Below are positions 17,690-26,019 of a DNA stretch of 64,000 nucleotides, piece after piece; within the stretch, counting starts at the first letter, position 1; every line of letters begins with the position of its first letter. The position numbers and the translations under genes were made by a program. The notes under the pieces were generated by a model. That model was given only the letters and a program-made list of their open reading frames with translations. It did no database searches and was not told the origin of the DNA. This DNA comes from Thermodesulforhabdaceae bacterium (lineage in GTDB: Bacteria; Desulfobacterota; Syntrophobacteria; Syntrophobacterales; Thermodesulforhabdaceae). Where the stretch lies: the NCBI GenBank assembly GCA_037482015.1, contig JBBFKT010000001.1:124001-188000 (forward strand), read 5' to 3'.

Positions 17690-19654
17690 ATGAGAGAAGA
17701 TAAGGAACTGCAAGAATACAGGCAGATTCTTGCTCCGCCAGATAATTTTGAAGACGGTTTCGGTTGGAAATCGGTTGTCGGAGCGCTTTTCATTGGCTTT
17801 ATTATGATGCCAGCTTCTATGTATTTAAATCTGGTGATTGGAACTGGAGTAGGTCCTGCGGCTCGATGGGTTACGGTTATTCTTTTTGCTGAAGTTGCCA
17901 AAAGAGCTTACACAAGGCTTAAGCAACAGGAAATTTTCGTGCTCTATTACATGGCTGGAGCGGCTCTCTCGTCGCCTTTTTCTGGGCTTTTGTGGAATCA
18001 ATATCTTATACAATCTGAGGCTGCACAAATTCTGGGATTGAGCCACCTTATTCCTTCCTGGGTTGCGCCGTCACTGAATTCTTCATCTTATCTCGAGCGG
18101 AGTTTTTTTCACAGGGATTGGCTTGTGCCGATTCTATTGCTGGTAGGTTTTGAACTTATTCAGGCGGTGGATCATTTCGGATTAGGTTATGCCCTCTACA
18201 GACTTACTTCTGATGTTGAAAAACTGCCTTTTCCGCTTGCTCCTGTGGGAGCTCTGGGAACTATGGCTCTTGCAGAATCGGCAAATCGAGAAGAAACGAG
18301 CTGGCGATGGCGGGTATTTTCAATTGGGGGAATGATAGGACTTGTTTTTGGCTTTTTCTATTTGCTGGTTCCTGCTGTAACGGGGGTGATTTTTTCCGAG
18401 CCTGTTCGTTTGATTCCCATCCCGTGGATTGAGCTTACCGATGTAACGGAAGATCTATTCCCTGCTGTTGCCACAGGAATACAACTTGATTTGGGGCTTA
18501 TCTTCATAGGCATGGTGCTTCCCTTTTGGGCTGTTATTGGGGGACTTATAGGTTTTGTTATTACCCTTATAGCCAATCCTTTGCTTTACAAGTATGGTAT
18601 CCTTTACCACTGGCACAAGGGCATGAAGACTGTAGAGACAGTATTTGCCAACAACTTTGACTTTTACATGAGCTTTGGAATAGGGCTTGGACTTGCCATC
18701 GCTGTTGCGGGGATAATCCATGTTGCGGTTATATTAAGAAGAGGAGAAAAAGTTTCGTGGCGGGATAAAATAAGGAAGCTATTTGAACCACCCCCAGGTA
18801 GAGGTGATTTTCGTATAGGGATTGCTATCGCCATATACGTGGGATCTACTCTGGCTTACATACTGCTTTGTAACTATCTTGTGCCTGGCTTTCCAATTAT
18901 TTTTCTGGTGGCTTACGGTTTTATTTACACTCCCATAGTGTCTTACATTTCGGCTCGGATGGAAGGTGTTGCGGGACAGTTTGTAAGTCTGCCCATGGTG
19001 CGGGAAGCTAGCTTCATTGCGGCTTCCAGGTTTTTCGGTTATCAGGGACTGGACATCTGGTATGCCCCTATACCCATTCACAACTATGGTAAAGCCACGG
19101 TCAAATTTCGGGAAATTGAACTGACGGGAACAAGCTTTAGAAGTATCATCAAGGCGGAAATTTTCGTTTTTCCGGTGGTTATGATCGCAAGCCTTATTTT
19201 TTCGCAGTATCTGTGGAGACTTGCGCCCATTCCGTCAGTTCATTATCCCTATGCTCAAGAATTGTGGCATCTGCAGGCTCTAAACAGTCTCCTTCTGCAA
19301 AGTTCAACTCTTGGAGAAGGTTCCCCTTTTATGCAGGCATTTAAATTCTGGTATGTGGTTGTAGGCTTCGGGTTGGGAATGATCACCTATGGAACGCTGG
19401 CGGCTCTTAACCTGCCTATACTTCTAATCTATGGCATTACAAGGGGCTTGGGGCAAACGACCCCTCACGGGATTTTCCTGGAAGTGATCGGAGCTCTTTT
19501 AGGGCGTTATTATTTTGTAAAACGCTATCAATTAAAATGGAGACAATACGCTCCTGTGCTACTTGCCGGATTTTCCTGTGGGATTGGACTCATGGGCATG
19601 CTGGGCATGGGATTTACTTTGATCATGAAATCCCTTGGAAGACTCGCCTACTAA
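17690..19654 (+). CDS. Large polytopic membrane protein, partner of the preceding gene (DUF6784/OPT-like)
   Basis: This 654-residue protein begins with a hydrophilic stretch (about 1-26, QILAPPDNFEDGFGW) and continues with about 14 membrane segments. The segment MPASMYLNLVIGTGVGPAARW near 43-63 and the C-terminal WGLGQTTPHG-like region (RGLGQTTPHGIFLEVIGALLGRYY) resemble oligopeptide-transporter-type proteins. GGTGA precedes the ATG. It follows its partner with a 10-base gap and is itself followed, 28 bases on, by a CCG-domain Fe-S protein. The three may be one transcription unit. I infer a transporter-like role; substrate and direction are not visible. Confidence 0.7.
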   Translation: MREDKELQEYRQILAPPDNFEDGFGWKSVVGALFIGFIMMPASMYLNLVIGTGVGPAARWVTVILFAEVAKRAYTRLKQQEIFVLYYMAGAALSSPFSGLLWNQYLIQSEAAQILGLSHLIPSWVAPSLNSSSYLERSFFHRDWLVPILLLVGFELIQAVDHFGLGYALYRLTSDVEKLPFPLAPVGALGTMALAESANREETSWRWRVFSIGGMIGLVFGFFYLLVPAVTGVIFSEPVRLIPIPWIELTDVTEDLFPAVATGIQLDLGLIFIGMVLPFWAVIGGLIGFVITLIANPLLYKYGILYHWHKGMKTVETVFANNFDFYMSFGIGLGLAIAVAGIIHVAVILRRGEKVSWRDKIRKLFEPPPGRGDFRIGIAIAIYVGSTLAYILLCNYLVPGFPIIFLVAYGFIYTPIVSYISARMEGVAGQFVSLPMVREASFIAASRFFGYQGLDIWYAPIPIHNYGKATVKFREIELTGTSFRSIIKAEIFVFPVVMIASLIFSQYLWRLAPIPSVHYPYAQELWHLQALNSLLLQSSTLGEGSPFMQAFKFWYVVVGFGLGMITYGTLAALNLPILLIYGITRGLGQTTPHGIFLEVIGALLGRYYFVKRYQLKWRQYAPVLLAGFSCGIGLMGMLGMGFTLIMKSLGRLAY

Positions 19655-19682
19655 ATCTTGTTTGCTAATTTGGGAGGAAAAC

Positions 19683-21050
19683 ATGGAACCCGAAACTATT
19701 GTTAGGGAAATTATTGAAGAGTGTGGCGATTGTGACGTATGCCGGGATCTTATGGATGGTGTTTGTTTTTTCTTTCCAAAGCTTTATGAAATTTGGGACA
19801 AAGAAAAGGAGGGAGGAATAAAAGCGACCTTTTCGGATCTTAGATCCTTAGTTGAAAATTGTCATTTTTGTGCTCTTTGCCCCTGTGAACCTGTAAGATC
19901 AAAGATCATCAAAGCAAAGATTGCTTTTATAAAAAGGGACGGACTGCCCTGGTCAACCAAATTACTTGAAAATGTTGAGCTAACATGGGGCATCCTGCGT
20001 AAAATTCCTGCTCATCAGTTTATGTCTAATCGAGTTGTCGGTTCAGCGGTCAAAAAATTGCTCGGAATTCATGAATCACGACAGATTCCTTTTTTCCCTG
20101 ATGAATCTTTCGATATATGGGCTAAAAAGAAAGGACTTACAGAACCTGTTAAAACAACGAATTCCCCAAAAGTTGCCTATTTTGTTGGTTGTACTGGCAG
20201 GTTTCTTTTTCCCCAGGTTCCGAAGTCTTTTGTGAACATTATGGAACGCTTGGGGATCCCTGTTTATGTGTTTGAACAGCACTGCTGCGGTATGCCGGCA
20301 CTTTTAGAGGGTGACATGGAGCGAGTTCTTTCATGGCTTGGTGGACAAATCAAGCTATGGTTTGAGTTAGTTTCGGATGGTTACGATATTGTATGCTCCT
20401 GTCCAACCTGTAGTTTTATGCTTCGTAGAGTTATTCCCGCAGGTGTTATCTATTCTGATGCAGTGCAGAAAAAACTTAATGCTAAAAATGGCGAAATTTT
20501 GGTGCCGATAGAAGAAAGAATTTTTGGACAGAATTTAACAAAGATGCTTTCTCTACACAAGAGGCTTTACGAAAATGTGCTGGTCAGCGGTGAATATTTT
20601 TCTGATTTAGATCCTGTAGAACGGTTTGTTGTAGCTTCCCATACTTTTGATGCTGGTGAGTATATTTTGAAGCATATTAACTCTAAAGAGAACTTTTCTA
20701 TCAGAGTGGAGAATCAGCACAAGGGATATGTCTATTTCCCACCTTGCCATCAAAGGGAACAGAAGGGAGAGATGCTGTATTACATGGAACTTTTCAACCG
20801 GCTTGGAATCGAGGGCATTAGCTCTTTTACAGATAGTTTTGGTTGTTGTGGGTTAGGAGGTATTAGAGGTTTTAGCCAGAGTTACCATGAAAAATCGGTA
20901 GCAATTGGAAAGAAACTTGTCGAAAAAATCGACAGGATGGAACCTCGAGGGATTATCACAGAATGCCTGAGTTGCAGGATCCAGTTTGAGGAATTAACCG
21001 ATTACGATATTGTTCATCCCCTGGAAGTTATAAACCAGGCTATGAAATAG
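19683..21050 (+). CDS. Heterodisulfide-reductase-like (GlpC/HdrD/CCG-domain) Fe-S protein
   Basis: This 455-residue protein has an N-terminal four-cysteine region (CGDCDVC near 12-18 and CHFCALCPC near 62-70) for one or two [4Fe-4S] clusters. Two CCG (cysteine-rich) domains follow. The first runs from VGCTGRF near 171 through HCCGMPALLEGD to CPTCSF, and the second shows PPCHQRE, FGCCGLGG and CLSCRIQFEE. Such modules handle disulfides or quinones in HdrD, GlpC and LutA-type enzymes. I chose ATG 19683 behind GGGAGG. It follows two membrane proteins. There is no membrane helix here, so it may receive electrons from or give them to an unknown partner. The exact substrate is unknown. Confidence 0.85.
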   Translation: MEPETIVREIIEECGDCDVCRDLMDGVCFFFPKLYEIWDKEKEGGIKATFSDLRSLVENCHFCALCPCEPVRSKIIKAKIAFIKRDGLPWSTKLLENVELTWGILRKIPAHQFMSNRVVGSAVKKLLGIHESRQIPFFPDESFDIWAKKKGLTEPVKTTNSPKVAYFVGCTGRFLFPQVPKSFVNIMERLGIPVYVFEQHCCGMPALLEGDMERVLSWLGGQIKLWFELVSDGYDIVCSCPTCSFMLRRVIPAGVIYSDAVQKKLNAKNGEILVPIEERIFGQNLTKMLSLHKRLYENVLVSGEYFSDLDPVERFVVASHTFDAGEYILKHINSKENFSIRVENQHKGYVYFPPCHQREQKGEMLYYMELFNRLGIEGISSFTDSFGCCGLGGIRGFSQSYHEKSVAIGKKLVEKIDRMEPRGIITECLSCRIQFEELTDYDIVHPLEVINQAMK

Positions 21051-21070
21051 GATTGTTCTTAACTTCGGTA

Positions 21071-21099
21071 TTGCATTATCACGTGTATTGAGTTATAGT
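21071..21099 (+). promoter_or_regulatory. Strong sigma70 promoter for tRNA-Val
   Basis: TTGCAT at 21071-21076 and TATAGT at 21094-21099 are separated by 17 bases, and the tRNA begins 18 bases after the -10 hexamer. The same two hexamers occur with a 16-base spacer ahead of speD (44088-44115). Confidence 0.75.
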
Positions 21100-21117
21100 G
21101 GCAAACATCTTAAAGGT

Positions 21118-21193
21118 GGGCGGGTAACTCAGCGGTGAGAGTGCCATCCTCACACGGTGGAAGTCGCGAGTTCGAATCTCGCCTCGCCCACCA
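21118..21193 (+). tRNA. tRNA-Val, anticodon CAC
   Basis: A complete cloverleaf was traced by hand. The 7-bp acceptor stem is GGGCGGG with CTCGCCC, the D stem ACTC with GAGT, and the anticodon stem CCATC with GGTGG. The loop CTCACAC gives anticodon CAC, which reads GTG valine codons. The T arm is GCGAG-TTCGAAT-CTCGC, the discriminator is A and CCA is encoded. A T-run follows (21195-21200) and probably serves as terminator. It overlaps nothing; the PilZ gene on the other strand ends at 21199. Confidence 0.97.
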
Positions 21194-21198
21194 CTTTT

Positions 21199-21588
21199 TT
21201 ATGATGTTCTAGGGGTGAGTCGGTCCTGGAGGTATTCAAAAACTTCTTTCCTAACAGTATCTTCACTACCAAGGTTGTAACTTACGATTTCTTTTAGCGT
21301 GTTAAATGAATCTAGATCCATACCTTCAAAGTCCACACCTATACCTTCTGGGGTGGTTCTTACGACCTTACCCATCACGGTAACCTTAAGAGGATTTTCT
21401 GCGCCACTAAGGTAAATGCTAATTTCTACTTTTTGATTCACAGGAAGTTTTTCCTTTGAGACAACGAAGGCTCCTTTCAGACTTAAGTCTTTTACTTCTC
21501 CACTTATTGAAATTGAGCCCTTAACAATTTCTGCAGTCGTGCGAAAACCCACCCTTGTAAATCTTCGTCTTTCCTTTTCTTCCATCAT
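21199..21588 (-). CDS. PilZ-domain protein (probable cyclic-di-GMP binding)
   Basis: This single-domain protein of 129 residues has the two PilZ ligand motifs: the arginine motif in ERRRFTRVGF near the N-terminus and DLSLKGAF near residue 35, matching the D/N-x-S-x-x-G consensus. PilZ domains bind cyclic-di-GMP and act as adaptors in motility, exopolysaccharide or envelope control. I placed the start at 21588 (MEEKERRRF), because GGGAGAG precedes it; an upstream in-frame ATG at 21606 lacks that. It is divergent from the small gene at 21680. No output domain is present, so its target is unknown. Confidence 0.88.
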   Translation of the reverse strand: MMEEKERRRFTRVGFRTTAEIVKGSISISGEVKDLSLKGAFVVSKEKLPVNQKVEISIYLSGAENPLKVTVMGKVVRTTPEGIGVDFEGMDLDSFNTLKEIVSYNLGSEDTVRKEVFEYLQDRLTPRTS

Positions 21589-21679
21589 TGCTTCTCTCCC
21601 GATCAAGATTTACAATATTAAACTGTCATTTTACCTTACATACATATATCTAAAATAACCAACGGAGAGGTCAAAGACA

Positions 21680-22093
21680 ATGAAAACTAAAATATCTTGG
21701 GTTGTGGAGAACGAAGGGGTGGGGATAAAGGTTGAAATTCCTGAAGGAAAAGAATTCCTGATAGCTGGATTTTTTAACGATATGGCCATTTTCCAAAATG
21801 AAGTTGATAGGCTGTGCAAGGAAATCCGCCATGCCTTTGAAAAGGCTTCGGAAGAGTGGCTTGCTTTGCAGAAAAAGTCAGTTGTCGAAAAACAGTCTCA
21901 GGATCCTCAAGCTTTTTGGGCTATGTTAGAAAAAGAACCCAAAGAAAATATGATAAGACTATTCAATGCTCAGAGCGAAGATATTAGAAAGCGTGTGGCT
22001 CAGCATGTCTTTGAGCATGTGAGTGTTTTTTCCGGAGCTGGTGCTATTTTTGCCGAACTTTACAATCAAGAAACCTTCTTGTTGGAGCCATGA
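21680..22093 (+). CDS. Conserved-looking hypothetical protein, 137 residues
   Basis: I do not recognise this protein. It is soluble, acidic and helical. The first 35 residues could form beta strands (KISWVVENEGVGIKVEIPEG), then a long amphipathic helix follows (VDRLCKEIRHAFEKASEEWLALQKK) and a C-terminal helical part (QSEDIRKRVAQHVFEHV). ACGGAGAGG precedes the ATG at a good distance and codon use looks like its neighbours, so I believe it is translated. It is divergent from the PilZ gene and followed by MITE M2. Confidence 0.6.
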   Translation: MKTKISWVVENEGVGIKVEIPEGKEFLIAGFFNDMAIFQNEVDRLCKEIRHAFEKASEEWLALQKKSVVEKQSQDPQAFWAMLEKEPKENMIRLFNAQSEDIRKRVAQHVFEHVSVFSGAGAIFAELYNQETFLLEP

Positions 22094-22164
22094 AAAGCTA
22101 AATCTTATAGTAAACGCGAGATAATAGTTTCCGTGATCTTTTTCAAACACTCTCTAGCTTTGCT

Positions 22165-22332
22165 AGGGATGTTCGTAAAAATCGCGCTGATAACTCTCGC
22201 GGTTGCCATATTGTAGGGGCATGGCATGCCATGCTCCCACCCATGATGCACTATTCCAACGATCTTATGAAAATGTCATCAAAACATAGGTGGTTAAAAA
22301 GTCTCAGATAAGGGATAATTTTTGAATAGCCC
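22165..22332. mobile_element. MITE-like element M2, 168 bp, with 11-bp target duplication and inserted palindrome
   Basis: The left end AGGGATGTTCGTAAAAAT and the complement of the right end, GGGCTATTCAAAAAT, are imperfect inverted repeats related to those of M1. An 11-bp direct repeat CTAGCTTTGCT flanks it exactly at 22154-22164 and 22333-22343. Its body is homologous to M3 (40433-40570), for example GTTCG then AATCGCG, and TCAAAACATAGGTGGTTAAAA against TCAAAACGTAGGTCGTTAAAA. M2 carries about 28 extra bases at 22213-22240 that M3 lacks. The rest of 22094-22443 shows no gene. Confidence 0.8.
22213..22240. repeat. Palindrome inserted in M2
   Basis: GTAGGGGCATGGCA pairs with TGCCATGCTCCCAC with a single mismatch. 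The homologous element M3 lacks it, so it appears to be an insertion. Confidence 0.8.
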
Positions 22333-22443
22333 CTAGCTTTGCTTGACAAGCTCAGCCGAAACTATAGAATGGCTAAATAAAGTTTTGTGACGTTAAAAAA
22401 CCGAAGTTTTGGAAAGAGACATAGAGAGAGAGGAGAGTGAGGT

Positions 22444-23997
22444 ATGGCAACGGTTGCCGAAAAGATCAAGGAACTTCGCGAACGAGAAGCAAAAATCAAG
22501 GAAATGGGAGGTTCTAAGGCTGTAGCTCAGCAACATGAGCGAGGAAAGCTTACGGCAAGGGAGCGGCTAGAGTATTTCTTTGATCCAGGAACATTCAGAG
22601 AACTCGACATCTTCGTCAAACATCGTGGCACTCTCTTTGGGCTTGATAAGATGGACATTCCAGCCGATGGAGTAATTACCGGCTATGGAAAAGTAAACGG
22701 TAGAGAAGTTTTCGCCTTTTCTCAGGATTTTACAGCCAGAGCCGGCACTCTGGGAGAAATGCACGCCAAGAAGATCTGTAAGGTTATGGATCTTGCCCTT
22801 AAAGCTGGAAAACCCCTTGTCGGATTCAACGACTCTGGCGGAGCCAGAATTCAGGAAGGCGTTGATGCTCTCTCCGGGTATGGTCAAGTATTTTACCGCA
22901 ATGCAATCTCATCAGGAGTCATTCCACAAATTTCTGCCATAATGGGACCTTGTGCTGGAGGAGCAGTTTACTCCCCTGCAATGACCGATTTTGTGTTTAT
23001 GGTTAAGAATACAAGTTATATGTTTATCACGGGTCCCGATGTTGTAAAGGCGGTGCTGGGGGAAGTGATCACCCAAGAAGAACTCGGAGGAGCGCTGACT
23101 CACGCTACCAAAAGCGGAGTCGCTCATTTTGCCTGCGAAAACGACCATGATGCCATTGACAAGATCAAAGAGCTTTTGAGTTATATTCCCGATAACAATA
23201 TGGAAGATCCACCCTATGTGCCAACTCAGGATAGCCCTGATCGCACAAGCCCTCTGCTTGACTCCATCATTCCCGATAACCCCATGGGGGCTTACGACAT
23301 GAAGGATGTGATTCGAGAAATCGTCGATGATGGAAAATTCTTTGAAGTTCACGAACTTTACGCCCCTAACATCGTTGTGGGGTTTGCTCGCCTTGGTGGG
23401 AATACCATTGGAATTATAGCTAACCAGCCTAAGGTTCTTGCTGGTTGCCTCGATATTGACTCATCAGACAAAGCTACACGCTTCATCCGATTCTGCGATG
23501 CCTTTAATATTCCTCTGCTTACTATCGCCGATGTGCCCGGCTATCTTCCCGGGAAGCAACAGGAGTGGGGCGGTATAATCCGTCATGGAGCTAAGTTATT
23601 GTGGTGCTATTCTGAAGCAACCGTTCCCAAAATTACGCTCATTACTCGAAAAGACTACGGTGGTTCCTACCTTGCTATGTGTTCGCGAGACCTTGGATGT
23701 GATGTGGTTCTTGCCTGGCCCACGGCAGAAATTGCCGTTATGGGAGCAGAGGGTGCGGCAAACATTATATTCAGAAAAGAAATCCAGGAAGCTTCAGATC
23801 CGGAAGCAAAAAGGAAAGAAAAGATCGAAGAATACCGTAATCTTTTGTATAACCCCTACATTGCTGCATCCAGAGGCTATATTGATGCGGTGATCGTGCC
23901 GAGTGAGACTCGACCATGGCTTATTGATGCACTTAATATGCTAAAAACCAAGAGAACGGCTCTACCACCCAAGAAACACGGAAACATACCTGTATAA
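22444..23997 (+). CDS. Acyl-CoA carboxylase / methylmalonyl-CoA decarboxylase carboxyltransferase subunit
   Basis: This 517-residue protein has the two crotonase-like halves of biotin-dependent carboxyltransferases. The N-terminal half shows HERGKLTARERLEYFFDPG near 27-45, the acyl-CoA site region FNDSGGARIQEGVDALSGYG near 122-141 and GPCAGGAVYSPAMTDF near 167. The C-terminal half shows DVPGYLPGKQQEWGGIIRHGAKLL near 385 and the AEIAVMGAEGAANI carboxybiotin region near 430. GAGAGGAG precedes the ATG. No biotin-carrier, biotin carboxylase or membrane decarboxylase subunit lies next to it. It may belong to propionyl-CoA carboxylase, methylmalonyl-CoA decarboxylase or a methylmalonyl-CoA:pyruvate transcarboxylase, all plausible in propionate metabolism. 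The sequence alone does not decide. Confidence 0.9.
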   Translation: MATVAEKIKELREREAKIKEMGGSKAVAQQHERGKLTARERLEYFFDPGTFRELDIFVKHRGTLFGLDKMDIPADGVITGYGKVNGREVFAFSQDFTARAGTLGEMHAKKICKVMDLALKAGKPLVGFNDSGGARIQEGVDALSGYGQVFYRNAISSGVIPQISAIMGPCAGGAVYSPAMTDFVFMVKNTSYMFITGPDVVKAVLGEVITQEELGGALTHATKSGVAHFACENDHDAIDKIKELLSYIPDNNMEDPPYVPTQDSPDRTSPLLDSIIPDNPMGAYDMKDVIREIVDDGKFFEVHELYAPNIVVGFARLGGNTIGIIANQPKVLAGCLDIDSSDKATRFIRFCDAFNIPLLTIADVPGYLPGKQQEWGGIIRHGAKLLWCYSEATVPKITLITRKDYGGSYLAMCSRDLGCDVVLAWPTAEIAVMGAEGAANIIFRKEIQEASDPEAKRKEKIEEYRNLLYNPYIAASRGYIDAVIVPSETRPWLIDALNMLKTKRTALPPKKHGNIPV

Positions 23998-24021
23998 AAG
24001 GAAAAAAGGACGGTTAATCAC

Positions 24022-24049
24022 GCAGGGGCACATAATGCCGTGCCCCTGC
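24022..24049. repeat. Palindrome between convergent genes
   Basis: GCAGGGGCAC and GTGCCCCTGC form a perfect 10-bp stem around 8 bases. It lies between the convergent carboxyltransferase and enoyl-CoA hydratase genes and could terminate both, though no T-run follows on either side. GGTTAATCAC directly precedes it, as beside the palindrome at 15568. Confidence 0.75.
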
Positions 24050-24061
24050 TTAAACACATTA

Positions 24062-24745
24062 TCAATCGCCCATAACGACTTGCCTTAGAGAGGCAATTCG
24101 CCTCCGCCAGTTGCGCTTGATTTTGGTGTAGGTTTCTCTATCTTTTTCAGCCATTTTCCTGGCGAAATCCATCGTTTTGGGGAAAAGTTCTGCTTCGGAA
24201 AAAGCACCATCTACAATCCCGAGTTCTGCCGCTTCTTTGCCTCCAATTCTTGCTCCAGTCAGAATTAAGTCCTTTACTGCACGGGGATTTGGAAGTGTTT
24301 CAACTACTTCCTGCATGAGAAGCGTAAAGGGGATTTTTATATCCACTTCAGGCAAGCAAAACCAGCCCCGGTCTTCTCGCATAAAGCGAAAATCTAAGGT
24401 CGCAGACAAAATGGCGCCTCCAGCGAAAGTATGACCCGTAAGACACCCGATAGTTGGAAGGTTCAGAAGTGCCGCTCTGAAATAGACTTTGTCCATAAGC
24501 CTTGCAAATTCCATGAAATATTCTCGAGGCTGTTGGCTTAGCCAATCCAGGTTGATGCCTGTGCACCAGAACTTGGATGAATTGCTGGTGATCACCAATG
24601 ATGCGTTTTCTTTTGTAGCTTCAATCTGATCGAAGATTGCAAGATATTCTTCAAGAACGTCTTTTGTGAAGGTATTAGCTCCATCTCCATTTGTGAGAGT
24701 CAAGACAAAAACAGATCCGTCTTTAGTGAGTTCCATTGATGTCAT
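24062..24745 (-). CDS. Enoyl-CoA hydratase/isomerase (crotonase) family protein
   Basis: At 227 residues it is shorter than typical hydratases (about 260). The crotonase fold is recognisable by KFWCTGINLDWL near 57 (CoA-binding A-x-x-A/G-D loop region) and GHTFAGGAILSATLDFRFM near 104-122 (oxyanion-hole GG). The LPEVDIKIPFTLLM stretch near 132 resembles delta3,delta2-enoyl-CoA isomerases of plants and bacteria more than true hydratases. The usual catalytic glutamate pair is not obvious. A strong AGGGGG site precedes the ATG. It follows argJ by 11 bases on the minus strand, so it is probably the last gene of that transcript. The precise reaction is uncertain. Confidence 0.8.
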   Translation of the reverse strand: MTSMELTKDGSVFVLTLTNGDGANTFTKDVLEEYLAIFDQIEATKENASLVITSNSSKFWCTGINLDWLSQQPREYFMEFARLMDKVYFRAALLNLPTIGCLTGHTFAGGAILSATLDFRFMREDRGWFCLPEVDIKIPFTLLMQEVVETLPNPRAVKDLILTGARIGGKEAAELGIVDGAFSEAELFPKTMDFARKMAEKDRETYTKIKRNWRRRIASLRQVVMGD

Positions 24746-24756
24746 TTTCTTTCCCC

Positions 24757-26019
24757 CTAGGTTCTATACTTTGCGTTGATGGTGATGTAGTCGTGAGAAA
24801 GATCGCAGGTCCACATTCGAAATGTGGCATTCCCTGATCCGAGAGAAATTCTTATGTTAATATGTTTCTTTTTGAATTCGGAACTTGCCAACTCTTCCGT
24901 TTTTTCATCGTTCACAGGCACACCATTAAGAAAGACGCAGACCTCGTTGAAAAAGAGAGATACAGCCTGCGGATTTATGTCAACGCCCGATCTTCCAACG
25001 GCAGCAATAATTCGTCCCCAGTTCGCATCTTCTCCGTAAAGTGCCGTTTTAACAAGGGGAGATTCTGCAACCGTTCTGGCGACTTTTTTTGCATCATCTT
25101 TGGTTGTGGCACCTACAACTTGAATTTCTATAAACTTTGTGGCTCCTTCTCCGTCCAGGACGATCTGCTGAGAAAGATCAATGGAAACGGCTTCTAGTGC
25201 TTCCAGAAACATCTGGCACGAAGTGGGATCATCTTCGCTAATGGTTATTCCTGATTTCCCGGTTGCCAGGATAAACACAGTATCGTTTGTGCTAGTGTCT
25301 CCGTCTACCGTTATGGCATTGAATGATCTGGATACTGCCTGTTGCAGGAGTTTGCTTAGAAGCGACGGTTCAATAAAAGCGTCTGTGCACAAAACCCCCA
25401 GCATGGTAGCCATGTTTGGAGCAATCATTCCGGAGCCTTTGGCTATACCGCCGATTTTTATCTTTGTTCCCCGGATTTCCCTTTCTGTATATGCTAGCTT
25501 AGGAACCGTGTCGGTCGTCATAATGGCTTGAGCCGCTTCATGCCAGCGTTCAGGGGAAAGACCCTTTATGAGATCCTTCATGGACATAGCCATGAGGTCA
25601 ACGTCTATTTGGGGACCTATAACACCGGTAGAAGCAATAAGTATCGATTCAGAAGAAGTGCCCAGAGTTTTTGCCAGAAGTTCTGCACTGAGTCTTGCTC
25701 TCTTTATTCCTTCTTCTCCTGTGCAGGCATTTGCTATACCGGCGTTTATGAGAACTGCTCTTATGCTAGAGCTTCTCTTACCGAGATGATCTTTGGAGAC
25801 CACAACCGGTGCAGCAGTAAAAAGGTTTTTGGTAAAAACTCCCGCAGCTGGAACGCCCTCTGAATTTTCCGACACGATAAGGGCTAAATCCGGTCTTCCT
25901 TTGTATCGCATCCCTGTCGATGCGATACTTACCAGAATTCCGGGAATGACGAAGTTTTTTCCTCTAACGACCACAACACTTTTTGTATTTCTTTCCGCTT
26001 CCGCATGGACAAGGGTCAT
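24757..26019 (-). CDS. argJ: Bifunctional ornithine acetyltransferase / N-acetylglutamate synthase ArgJ
   Basis: This 420-residue arginine-biosynthesis enzyme transfers the acetyl group from N-acetylornithine to glutamate. The self-cleavage site is in the [10 protein letters not shown] stretch, with the nucleophilic threonine near residue 204. The family motifs [13 protein letters not shown] and [13 protein letters not shown] are clear, as is the C-terminal [15 protein letters not shown]. The first ATG has a good AAGGTGG site and lies 56 bases inside the end of secA, so the two genes overlap. A GTG at 25974 would shorten the overlap but lacks a ribosome site. A GNAT acetyltransferase that may act as N-acetylglutamate synthase is encoded upstream at 28584. 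Confidence 0.95.
   Translation of the reverse strand: MTLVHAEAERNTKSVVVVRGKNFVIPGILVSIASTGMRYKGRPDLALIVSENSEGVPAAGVFTKNLFTAAPVVVSKDHLGKRSSSIRAVLINAGIANACTGEEGIKRARLSAELLAKTLGTSSESILIASTGVIGPQIDVDLMAMSMKDLIKGLSPERWHEAAQAIMTTDTVPKLAYTEREIRGTKIKIGGIAKGSGMIAPNMATMLGVLCTDAFIEPSLLSKLLQQAVSRSFNAITVDGDTSTNDTVFILATGKSGITISEDDPTSCQMFLEALEAVSIDLSQQIVLDGEGATKFIEIQVVGATTKDDAKKVARTVAESPLVKTALYGEDANWGRIIAAVGRSGVDINPQAVSLFFNEVCVFLNGVPVNDEKTEELASSEFKKKHINIRISLGSGNATFRMWTCDLSHDYITINAKYRT

Noticed and set aside
24824-25863. Several plus-strand frames of 70-116 codons
   Set aside because: All lie opposite argJ, whose motifs are complete; they are antisense shadows.
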